13,720 nt of DNA from Bacillota bacterium (GTDB lineage: Bacteria > Bacillota > Clostridia > Christensenellales > SZUA-584), in assembly GCA_023396555.1 (NCBI GenBank), contig JAEWWC010000166.1, forward strand, positions 1-13,720. Direction: 5' to 3'. Shown here one piece after another: positions 1-5,901 of this stretch (positions within the stretch are counted from its first letter, which is position 1; each line of letters begins with the position of its first letter). Below the pieces are notes generated by a model. The model did not search any database. It was not told the origin of the DNA and saw nothing but the letters and a program-made list of their open reading frames with translations. The translations under genes and the position numbers were made by a program.

Positions 1-155
1 CCGTCACAGCAAAGCCGGGGCTTCTTGCCCATCTTTTCCAGCATGCGGAAAAGCGCAAAGCCGGACCCGAGCGTGTCGCCGTCCGGCTGTATGTGGGAGA
101 TCAGCACCATGCTGTCCGCCCTATCTATCGCCTTTTTTATGTCTGCTAAATCCAT
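1..155 (-). CDS. nrnA: NrnA-type DHH phosphoesterase (oligoribonuclease / pAp phosphatase), N-terminal fragment
   Basis: Only the first 51 codons lie in the window; the gene continues past position 1. The translation starts MDLADIKKAIDRADSMVLIS and contains SHIQPDGDTLGSGFAL at about residues 20-35. This matches the N-terminal signature of DHH phosphoesterases (SHxxPDGDxxGS), whose Asp residues bind Mn2+. In Gram-positives a DHH/DHHA1 protein at this position, after rbfA, is normally NrnA, which degrades nanoRNAs and dephosphorylates pAp in the cytoplasm. The ATG lies 3 nt after the rbfA stop codon, so the gene is almost certainly co-transcribed and probably translationally coupled; the Shine-Dalgarno is weak. 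The DHH triad and DHHA1 domain lie outside the window, so the exact subfamily is inferred from context. Confidence 0.85.
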   Translation of the reverse strand, partial: MDLADIKKAIDRADSMVLISHIQPDGDTLGSGFALFRMLEKMGKKPRLCCD

Positions 156-158
156 GAG

Positions 159-497
159 CTATACTTTCTTGAGCATTTCGGATATCTTGCTGCTGTATTC
201 GATGGACGTATCCAGCAGGAAGGTAATCTGCGGCAGACGGCGCATCCTCATGCGCGCACCCACCTCGTTCTTGATGTAATGCTCTGCGTGCTGCAGCGTC
301 TCAATGGTGGATTTTTTAAGCTTGTCCGAATCGTACACGCTGATGTACACCTTGGCGTATTTCAGATCGCGGGACAATTCCACATGCGTGACGCTGGACA
401 TTTCCGAAACCCTTGGGTCTTTGATCTCACTTTTGATGACGTCGCTCAGCACCCTTTTGAATTCTGACGCTATCACCGATGTCCTGTCTTTTTGCAC
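159..497 (-). CDS. rbfA: 30S ribosome-binding factor A
   Basis: A 112-residue protein of normal RbfA length, a single KH-like domain. RbfA binds the 30S subunit and acts late in 16S rRNA 5'-end maturation, especially in the cold. Recognisable family features are the N-terminal helix, the KSEIKDPRVSEMSSVTHVELS segment split across residues 23-43 (conserved KDPR followed by a V-T-x-V strand), DLKYAKVYISV near residue 45, and the GARMRMRRLPQITFLLD segment near residue 80 (conserved R-x-R-x-x-P-x-I-x-F). The start is GTG; its first G is also the last base of the infB TAG stop, so the genes overlap by 1 nt. An AGGAG-like Shine-Dalgarno lies inside the infB 3' end. It sits in the rimP-nusA-infB operon, the usual place in Firmicutes. 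Confidence 0.96.
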   Translation of the reverse strand: MQKDRTSVIASEFKRVLSDVIKSEIKDPRVSEMSSVTHVELSRDLKYAKVYISVYDSDKLKKSTIETLQHAEHYIKNEVGARMRMRRLPQITFLLDTSIEYSSKISEMLKKV

Positions 498-3481
498 TAT
501 CTTGCTATCTCCTGCATCTCGAAGGCTTCAATCACATCGCCTTCCTTTATGTCATTATAGTTTTTGAGCGTAATGCCGCATTCATACCCGGAAGCAACTT
601 CTTTTACATCATCCTTGAAGCGTTTGAGGGACGCCATGGTGCCTTCGTGCACCACCACGTTGTCGCGCAGCAGGCGCACGGACGAATTGCGGACGAGCTT
701 GCCGTCTGTCACATAGCTGCCTGCGATGGTGCCTATGGAAGACACGGTGAATATGTTGCGCACCTCCGCGTGGCCCAGCACAACTTCCTTGAACTGTGGT
801 GCCAGCATACCCTTAATCGCGAGCTGCAAATCTTCGATGGCCTTATAGATGATGCGGTACAGCCGTATCTCGACCTTCTCCTTGTCCGCTTCGGCGCGCG
901 CTATGCTGTCCGGCCGCACGTTGAAGCCGATGATGATGGCGTTGGAAGCGGAAGCCAGCATGACGTCCATCGCCTTGATGGCACCAACGCCCGCGTGTAT
1001 TACTTTGACGCGCACTTCGCTGTTGCTGAGCTTCTCGAGCGCCTGTTTCACCGCCTCCACCGAGCCCTGCACGTCGGCCTTGATCACGATGTTAAGATCC
1101 TGTACCTTGCCCGCTTCCACCTGACTGAACAGGTCTTCCAGCGACACCTTGGACAGGCTCTTGAGCTGATCCGCCTTCTGCTTGTCTTTTCTCTCCTCGG
1201 CGACCTGACGCGTCAGCTTATCCTGCTCCACAGCGTGCAGTATGTCGCCCGCCACCGGCACCTCAGAGAAACCGACGACCTCGACAGGCTGCGACGGATA
1301 CGCTTCCTCTACACGGTTGCCCATGTCGTCCGTCATGGCACGGACACGCCCATAAGCGACACCCGCCACGATCATATCGGATATGCGCAGCGTACCGTTC
1401 TGCACCAGCACCGTAGCCACCGGGCCGCGGCCTTTGTCCAGCTTCGCCTCGATGATCGTGCCCTTGGCAAGGCGGTTCGGATTGGCCTTAAACTCCTGCA
1501 CATCCGCAACCAGCAGTATCATCTCAAGCAGGTTTTCAATGCCTTCCTTAGTGATCGCCGAAACGGGGGCCATGATGGTTTCGCCGCCCCACTCTTCCGC
1601 CAGCAGACCGTGCTCCGTCAGTTCCTGCTTGATGCGTTCCGTGTTGGCGCCCGGTTTGTCTATCTTGTTGATCGCCACGATGATCGGAACACCGGCGGCT
1701 TTCGCATGGTTGATCGCTTCCACCGTCTGCGGCATCACGCCGTCGTCCGCGGCCACCACCAGTATCGCGATGTCCGTCACCTGAGCGCCTCTGGCACGCA
1801 TGGCGGTAAACGCTTCGTGGCCCGGCGTATCCAGGAACGTGATTTTCCGGTCGTTGTGTTCGATTGTATAAGCGCCTATGTGCTGCGTGATACCGCCGGC
1901 TTCGTGCTCTGTTACGCGCGTTAAGCGGATCGCATCCAGCAACGAGGTCTTGCCGTGGTCGACATGGCCCATTACTGTCACTATCGGCGGACGGAGCTGG
2001 AGGTTCTCCTCCGCATCCACCTGATCGCCCTCGTCCAGCACATCTTCCGCCGTTTTGTCCAGCTTGTATTCCAGCTCAATTCTGAACTCGGTGCAGATGA
2101 GCTGCGCCGTATCGTAATCGAGCTCCGAATTGATCGTGCACATCATACCGAGCAGCAGCAGCTTCTTGAGTATATCCGCTACCGGCTTGCCCGTTTTCTC
2201 TGCGAGCGATTTGACTGATATCAATTCTGTATTCATCACCACTTTATCGATAACGACAGGCATGGGTTGTAAAGCCGGTTTCATGGATTTGCTCCGGCGC
2301 TTGCCCCTGTACCTCTCGTCGTCTTCGCCTGTTACCCTTTCCTTCATCAGCGCTTTCTTGGACTTTCTGTTCTTGTCGTCCTTGGCGAAAGCACTCTGCT
2401 GCTGCGTCTTTTTGCCAGGAATTGTGCGCTTTTCGACCGGCACAAACGGCAAATCGGAATCGGACGTCTTTGCTCCCATGGGTCTCTTTCCCGGAACCGG
2501 TCTGCCGCCATCCGGCCTTGGAGGACGGTTATCCTGTCCATACGGCCTGCTGCCATCCGGTCTCGGCCCGCGGTTATCCTGTCCATACGGCCTGCTGCCA
2601 TCCGGTCTAGGCCCGCGGTTATCCTGTCCATACGGCCTGCTGCCGTCCGGCCTCGGTCCGCGGTTATCCTGTCCATACGGCCTGCTGCCGTCCGGCCTCG
2701 GTCCGCGGTTGTCCTGTCCATACGGCCTGCTGCCATCCGGCCTCGGTCCGCGGTTGTCCTGTCCATACGGCCTGTTGCCGTCCGGCCTCGGTCCGCGGTT
2801 ATCCTGTCCATACGGCCTGCTGCCATCCGGCCTCGGTCCGCGGTTATCCTGTCCATACGGCCTGCTGCCATCCGGCCTCGGTCCGCGGTTATCCTGACCA
2901 TAAGGTCTGCCGCCGTCCTGCCTCGGCGGACGGTTATCCTGCGAAAGAGGTCTGGTTTCCTGGGGGGATACCGGGTCTGCCGCAGGAGCCTTGGCTTCGG
3001 CAACGTTAACAACGGATTCAGCAGCTTTCTGTTCCGTCAGTTTGACGTCTTTATCGCCGTCTTCTTTTTTAATAGCGAGGGTATTGACAATTTTCTCAAC
3101 TGGTGGATTATCGGCTATGGGAGTTTTCGCAACTTCAGCTTGAGCAGTCTCTATGACTGGCGAGGCCGTTTTCTGAACATTTTCTGTAGCAGGCTGGCTG
3201 ACCATTGCAGCTCTGGATTCCTCAGCCGCACGGGTTTCGGCTGCTGCTTTGGCTTGTTCAGCCGCACGCACGTCCGCTTCCGCCTTCGCCTGTTCCTGCT
3301 CCTGACGAATTCGTTTTTCCTCCGCTTCCGCCCGAGCGACTTTTATAAGATCAGCTTCAATGCGTTTCAGCGTGGCCAAATGCGACTGCACACTCGTCTG
3401 GAGCGACTCCATACGGGTGACAGTTTGTTTCGATTTGTCCATCAGCTGTTTGTTCATGTCAATAATCTTCAGTTTACTCAT
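497..3481 (-). CDS. infB: Translation initiation factor IF-2 with a tandem-repeat linker
   Basis: A 994-residue IF2, long compared with B. subtilis (about 716) and E. coli (890) because of its N-terminal half. IF2 is the GTPase that places fMet-tRNA on the 30S and promotes subunit joining. Domain order: an IF2_N-like helical domain at residues 3-50; a charged Ala/Glu/Lys helical stretch to about 95; a low-complexity region with ten 15-residue units at 180-329; a basic Lys/Arg stretch to about 405; a second IF2_N domain at about 410-470; the G domain from about 500, with GHVDHGKT (505-512), GGITQHIG, DTPGHEAF, NKID and SAITKEG; then the beta-barrel and C-terminal domains that bind initiator tRNA. 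All GTPase motifs are intact. The start ATG overlaps the ylxQ stop as ATGA, which suggests translational coupling. Confidence 0.98.
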   Translation of the reverse strand: MSKLKIIDMNKQLMDKSKQTVTRMESLQTSVQSHLATLKRIEADLIKVARAEAEEKRIRQEQEQAKAEADVRAAEQAKAAAETRAAEESRAAMVSQPATENVQKTASPVIETAQAEVAKTPIADNPPVEKIVNTLAIKKEDGDKDVKLTEQKAAESVVNVAEAKAPAADPVSPQETRPLSQDNRPPRQDGGRPYGQDNRGPRPDGSRPYGQDNRGPRPDGSRPYGQDNRGPRPDGNRPYGQDNRGPRPDGSRPYGQDNRGPRPDGSRPYGQDNRGPRPDGSRPYGQDNRGPRPDGSRPYGQDNRGPRPDGSRPYGQDNRPPRPDGGRPVPGKRPMGAKTSDSDLPFVPVEKRTIPGKKTQQQSAFAKDDKNRKSKKALMKERVTGEDDERYRGKRRSKSMKPALQPMPVVIDKVVMNTELISVKSLAEKTGKPVADILKKLLLLGMMCTINSELDYDTAQLICTEFRIELEYKLDKTAEDVLDEGDQVDAEENLQLRPPIVTVMGHVDHGKTSLLDAIRLTRVTEHEAGGITQHIGAYTIEHNDRKITFLDTPGHEAFTAMRARGAQVTDIAILVVAADDGVMPQTVEAINHAKAAGVPIIVAINKIDKPGANTERIKQELTEHGLLAEEWGGETIMAPVSAITKEGIENLLEMILLVADVQEFKANPNRLAKGTIIEAKLDKGRGPVATVLVQNGTLRISDMIVAGVAYGRVRAMTDDMGNRVEEAYPSQPVEVVGFSEVPVAGDILHAVEQDKLTRQVAEERKDKQKADQLKSLSKVSLEDLFSQVEAGKVQDLNIVIKADVQGSVEAVKQALEKLSNSEVRVKVIHAGVGAIKAMDVMLASASNAIIIGFNVRPDSIARAEADKEKVEIRLYRIIYKAIEDLQLAIKGMLAPQFKEVVLGHAEVRNIFTVSSIGTIAGSYVTDGKLVRNSSVRLLRDNVVVHEGTMASLKRFKDDVKEVASGYECGITLKNYNDIKEGDVIEAFEMQEIAR
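2495..2944 (-). repeat. Tandem array of ten 45-bp units inside infB
   Basis: Ten contiguous 45-bp units encode residues 180-329 of IF2. Eight central units read GQDNRGPRPDG(S/N)RPY; the two outer units are diverged (SQDNRPPRQDGGRPY first, GQDNRPPRPDGGRPV last). Two adjacent central units, starting on the plus strand at about 2616 and 2661, are identical in DNA, as are those at about 2796 and 2841. The remaining differences among the central units are nearly all at third codon positions (GAT/GAC, AGA/AGG, GGA/GGG, CCG/CCT); the one replacement is Ser to Asn. The period is a multiple of three, so gain or loss of units keeps frame. The segment is predicted to be disordered, with regularly spaced Arg and Tyr. 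Confidence 0.97.
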
Positions 3482-3795
3482 TCAATGCCACTCCCACCAT
3501 GATAATTGTTCTTTATCGCTTTTGCGAATCCGGCGTCTGTGATCCCCACCAACATCACACCCGGCCGTCCTATTGCTGCACCCAGATCATCGTCAGGACC
3601 TATCATCATCCACTCCGCACCGGAGCGTTCACACAGTCCCGTGAACTGTTTTATGCTGTTTTCGGATAACCCCTGCTGTATCAGCAGCAGACATATCTGA
3701 TGAAGCATGAGTCCTTTTTCACAGGCTGCGCTGCCGGCCAGCGTCCGGCCTGCACGAAACGCAAGGCCTGCCATAGATAGTTTATTTGATGCCAC
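3478..3795 (-). CDS. ylxQ: YlxQ, L7Ae-family RNA-binding protein
   Basis: A 105-residue protein of the ribosomal L7Ae/L30e superfamily, normal in length for YlxQ. Members bind kink-turn RNA; the cellular target of YlxQ is not settled. Supporting features are the N-terminal L-x-x-A-x-R-A-G-R-T-L-A-G segment (residues 10-22, corresponding to LGLANRARKVVSG in B. subtilis), a central helix-strand region, and LGAAIGRPGVMLVGITDAGFAKAI near residues 71-94 (conserved LG-x-x-I-G and a final D-x-G-F-A-x). The start is GTG at 3795, overlapping the ylxR 3' end by 14 nt; an ATG at codon 8 is possible but has no visible Shine-Dalgarno. The stop overlaps the infB ATG as ATGA. Confidence 0.9.
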   Translation of the reverse strand: MASNKLSMAGLAFRAGRTLAGSAACEKGLMLHQICLLLIQQGLSENSIKQFTGLCERSGAEWMMIGPDDDLGAAIGRPGVMLVGITDAGFAKAIKNNYHGGSGIE

Positions 3796-4054
3796 GCCGC
3801 AGTATCACCCTTTTAATTGCGTTGTATGCGTCCTCGCTCATCGGTGTTTCCAGCGACCGTTCAAAAGCCTTTATCTTCCTCGCTTTATCAAGGCATTCCA
3901 CGTTAGGGCACAAATACGCCCCGCGGCCATGCGCTTTGCCTGTTTCGTCAGCATTCAGAACGCCATCCGCTGCAACCACGCGCACAAGCTCCTTCTTGGG
4001 TCGCCCTTCCCGGCAGGCGATACACATTCTTACTGGAAGCTTTTTTGTTTTCAA
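3782..4054 (-). CDS. ylxR: YlxR/RnpM family RNA-binding protein (DUF448)
   Basis: A roughly 90-residue basic protein with the YlxR signature: LPVRMCIACREGRPKKELVR near the N-terminus (conserved P-x-R-x-C-x-x-C and K-x-E-L-x-R) and a GRGAYLCP element (conserved G-R-G-A-Y-x-C). In B. subtilis YlxR has been reported to bind the RNase P RNA and modulate the enzyme (renamed RnpM); I infer a similar cytoplasmic RNA-binding role. I chose the TTG at 4054, giving MKTKKLPVR, because GAGGCGG lies 5 nt upstream and the N-terminus then matches the family. An upstream in-frame TTG at 4072 would add six residues but has a poorer ribosome-binding site. The gene lies 29 nt after nusA and overlaps ylxQ. Confidence 0.9.
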   Translation of the reverse strand: MKTKKLPVRMCIACREGRPKKELVRVVAADGVLNADETGKAHGRGAYLCPNVECLDKARKIKAFERSLETPMSEDAYNAIKRVILRRGIK

Positions 4055-4083
4055 AAATACCGCCTCACTCAAATGAACACCGA

Positions 4084-5256
4084 CTACTCGTCAAAGTTCA
4101 TTTCGTCATCATATACGTCATCCGGACTGCCAGCATTGAAGTCGCCGTCGATTCCCAGCATGTCGTCATCAAACGAATCGAACCCATTATCCTTCGTTTC
4201 TTCCTGATTGTCAAATAGCGCAGCTTCAATCTGCGACTGGCTCTTGATGTCGATCTTCCAGCCGGTCAGCTTGGCAGCAAGACGCGCGTTCTGGCCTTCG
4301 CGCCCGATCGCCAGAGACAGCTGATAATCCGGTACCACAACCTTTGCAGCTTTCTCATTTTCGTTGATTTGCACCATCAGCACTTTGGCCGGGCGCAGCG
4401 AATTGGCGATGAACTCAATCGGATCCGGGCTCCACGGGATCACATCGATCTTCTCGTTGCCCAGTTCGGCCACCACGCGGTCGATACGCGAGCCCTTCTG
4501 GCCCACGCAGGAACCGACCGGATCGACGTTGTCGTCGTCGGAATGCACGGCGATCTTCGTCCGGGAACCGGCTTCGCGCGCCACGCTCTTGATATGCACG
4601 ATATTCTGCATGATCTCCGGAACCTCAATCTCAAACAGGCGCTTCAGCAGGTTCGGATGCGTACGGGAAACGATCACTTGCGGTCCCTTCGTGGTTTTGC
4701 GAACCTCCATGATGTAAACTTTGATGTGATCGTTGATGTTGTAGCGCTCGCCCGGTATGCATTCCGCTGCAGGCATCATGCATTCCACGCCATCCAGCTC
4801 CAGCAGAACGCTGCCTTTGTCCACGCGATGAATGGACGCGGTCATCACTTCGCCTTCGCGCTCCGCAAACTTTTCATAGATAACGCCGCGCTCCGCTTCA
4901 CGAAGACGGTGTACCACCACCTGTTTGGCTGTCTGAGCCGCAATGCGGCCAAAAGAACCCGGCGTCACTTCCTGCTCAATGATATCGCCCGGTTCGTATG
5001 CGATGTTGAGTTTGTGCGCGTCCTTCAGCGAGATTTCTTCGGTATCGTCGACCACCGTTTCCACCACTGTCTTCTTCGCGTACACCTTAAACATGCCGCT
5101 GTCGGGGTCTACTTCCACCCTCACGTCCTGCACCGTGCCATAGTTTTTCTTATATGCTGAAACAAGGGCATTTTCAATCGCATCGATCAGTATGCTCTTG
5201 TTGATGCCTTTTTCTTTTTCAAGAGCCGCAAGGGCGCTTAAGAATTCCGAACTCAT
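4084..5256 (-). CDS. nusA: Transcription termination/antitermination factor NusA
   Basis: A 390-residue NusA, close to the short Gram-positive form (about 370 residues) that lacks the C-terminal acidic repeats of E. coli NusA. It binds RNA polymerase near the RNA exit channel, increasing pausing and hairpin-dependent termination. Domains: the N-terminal RNAP-binding domain (about 1-125, starting MSSEFLSALAALEKEKGI), an S1 domain (about 135-200), and two KH domains (about 225-345) with VGQKGSRI and AIGREGQNARLAAKLTGW. A very acidic 40-residue tail follows, rich in Asp/Glu/Asn. The ATG overlaps the rimP stop as ATGA and has a strong GGAGGTGG ribosome-binding site. The leader hairpin upstream of rimP is a likely target of NusA autoregulation. 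Confidence 0.97.
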   Translation of the reverse strand: MSSEFLSALAALEKEKGINKSILIDAIENALVSAYKKNYGTVQDVRVEVDPDSGMFKVYAKKTVVETVVDDTEEISLKDAHKLNIAYEPGDIIEQEVTPGSFGRIAAQTAKQVVVHRLREAERGVIYEKFAEREGEVMTASIHRVDKGSVLLELDGVECMMPAAECIPGERYNINDHIKVYIMEVRKTTKGPQVIVSRTHPNLLKRLFEIEVPEIMQNIVHIKSVAREAGSRTKIAVHSDDDNVDPVGSCVGQKGSRIDRVVAELGNEKIDVIPWSPDPIEFIANSLRPAKVLMVQINENEKAAKVVVPDYQLSLAIGREGQNARLAAKLTGWKIDIKSQSQIEAALFDNQEETKDNGFDSFDDDMLGIDGDFNAGSPDDVYDDEMNFDE

Positions 5257-5726
5257 TTATTTCCACCTCCGAATGTTATATCCACATGCAGCCTGATAAT
5301 AGCCACATCTTTATTTTCAAAAGATTTTTCTTCGCCGTCTGTCTCAATCACAACATGGCCTTGATCGTGGCCTATTAGTTTGCCGGTCCATTCCTTTTTG
5401 CCGTCGGAAGGCCGGTACATACGAAGGTCAACCATCTTTCCAATGCTGCGCGCAAAATCACGGTCTGTTTTAAGAGGACGGTCCAGACCCGGCGATGAGA
5501 CGCAAAGACAATAGGATTCTTCAATGGGATCTTTTTCATCAATGATGGGATCGATCAGCCGGCTTATTTTCTCACAATCGTCCAAACCGAGACCGCCCGG
5601 CTTGTCAGCATAGATGATCAGTTCGTTGGCGCCTCCGGTCCTGTTATATTCAGTCCCAACGTATTCGTATCCGTTCTGTTCGATAACGGACAACACAAGG
5701 TCTTCGATCACCTTTTCAATTTTCAC
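5253..5726 (-). CDS. rimP: Ribosome maturation factor RimP
   Basis: A 157-residue protein of typical RimP length with the usual two domains. RimP binds the 30S early in assembly and supports formation of the central pseudoknot with S12. Family marks include an N-terminal helix and Y-V-G-T-E-Y strand, a G-L-x-L-D-D-C-x-x-I-S-R segment (about residues 46-57), DPIEESYCLCVSSPGLDRPL (66-85; the S-S-P-G-x-x-R-P-L core is diagnostic) and a C-terminal SH3-like domain. The assigned start is GTG. The nearest Shine-Dalgarno-like GGAAGG ends 15 nt upstream, longer than ideal, so initiation may depend on the short reading frame that overlaps this start. It is the first gene of the nusA-infB operon and overlaps nusA by 4 nt. 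Confidence 0.94.
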   Translation of the reverse strand: MKIEKVIEDLVLSVIEQNGYEYVGTEYNRTGGANELIIYADKPGGLGLDDCEKISRLIDPIIDEKDPIEESYCLCVSSPGLDRPLKTDRDFARSIGKMVDLRMYRPSDGKKEWTGKLIGHDQGHVVIETDGEEKSFENKDVAIIRLHVDITFGGGNK

Positions 5727-5749
5727 AGATATTGTCGTTCACCTTCCAT
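5723..5749 (-). other. Possible 8-codon leader reading frame overlapping the rimP start
   Basis: An ATG at 5749 opens a frame reading MEGERQYL and stopping at TGA (5725-5723). The stop overlaps the rimP GTG in the arrangement GTGA, like the ATGA junctions elsewhere in the operon. Its own Shine-Dalgarno is weak (preceding bases GTCAGAAAAC), while the GGAAGG assigned to rimP lies inside it. It could couple translation to rimP or be chance. Seen directly: the frame and the overlap. Function is inference. Confidence 0.3.
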
Positions 5750-5750
5750 G

Positions 5751-5837
5751 TTTTCTGACAGGCTGACTTGAAGTCAGTGCCTGTTTCAGACCTTACAATT
5801 TAAAAGAGTGGGTTTCTCCCACTCTCCAGTCAGAAAA
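5751..5837 (-). promoter_or_regulatory. Structured 5' leader of the rimP-nusA operon
   Basis: On the transcript, TTTTCTGAC (5837-5829) and GTCAGAAAA (5759-5751) are perfect complements over 9 bp, enclosing two hairpins. The first is the attenuator-like hairpin at 5805-5825. The second spans 5759-5783: CTGAC and GTCAG close a TTCAA loop, and outer CAGG pairs with CCTG across a 2-nt bulge. The result resembles a three-way junction ending about 10 nt before the ribosome-binding site. CTGAC and GTCAG each recur, so alternative pairings are possible. No known riboswitch class is recognised. Confidence 0.5.
5801..5825 (-). terminator. Weak intrinsic terminator / attenuator hairpin in the rimP-nusA leader
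   Basis: Arms AGAGTGGG and CCCACTCT pair over 8 bp around the loop AGAAA, followed on the transcript by a short U-run interrupted by A (CTCTTTTAAATTG). The poor U-tract fits terminators that need NusA. A GTGGG/CCCAC hairpin before rimP (ylxS) recurs in Firmicutes, and NusA-dependent attenuation of this operon has been reported in B. subtilis. It would also stop transcripts reading in from the upstream histidine kinase gene, since no other terminator lies between. Confidence 0.7.
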
Positions 5838-5854
5838 TCTTGCTTACGTAGCGT

Positions 5855-5883
5855 AATATAGCACAAATCCAATAATTAAGCAA
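5855..5883 (-). promoter_or_regulatory. Vegetative (sigma-A type) promoter of the rimP-nusA-infB operon
   Basis: A -35 TTGCTT (5883-5878) and a -10 TATATT (5860-5855) are separated by exactly 17 nt, with TGC before the -10 making it an extended -10 element. The start point would be near 5848, giving a leader of about 120 nt. The -35 begins 18 nt after the stop codon of the preceding kinase gene. Confidence 0.8.
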
Positions 5884-5901
5884 GCATTGGAACAAATATT
5901 T

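Noticed and set aside
479..1924. A 481-codon plus-strand open frame opposite the infB G domain
   Set aside because: His/Arg-rich shadow of a GC-biased conserved gene, with no domain or start signals; infB motifs on the other strand are intact.
2130..2897. A 255-codon plus-strand open frame with a Pro/Gly/Leu/Ser/Cys repeat, antisense to infB
   Set aside because: It is a by-product of the 45-bp repeat: a period divisible by three keeps any stop-free frame open. It has no ribosome-binding site or recognisable domain and lies wholly opposite intact infB.
2495..2944. CRISPR array or intergenic repeat element
   Set aside because: Units are contiguous with no unique spacers, in frame within infB, and code a consistent peptide.
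2347..3012. A 221-codon minus-strand frame rich in Arg, Met and Asp overlapping infB in another frame
   Set aside because: Same repeat effect in a second frame; composition is low-complexity, and the in-frame IF2 reading explains the synonymous third-position changes.
4369..5160. A 263-codon plus-strand open frame opposite nusA
   Set aside because: Codon-bias shadow of nusA, His-rich, no ribosome-binding site and no recognisable fold.
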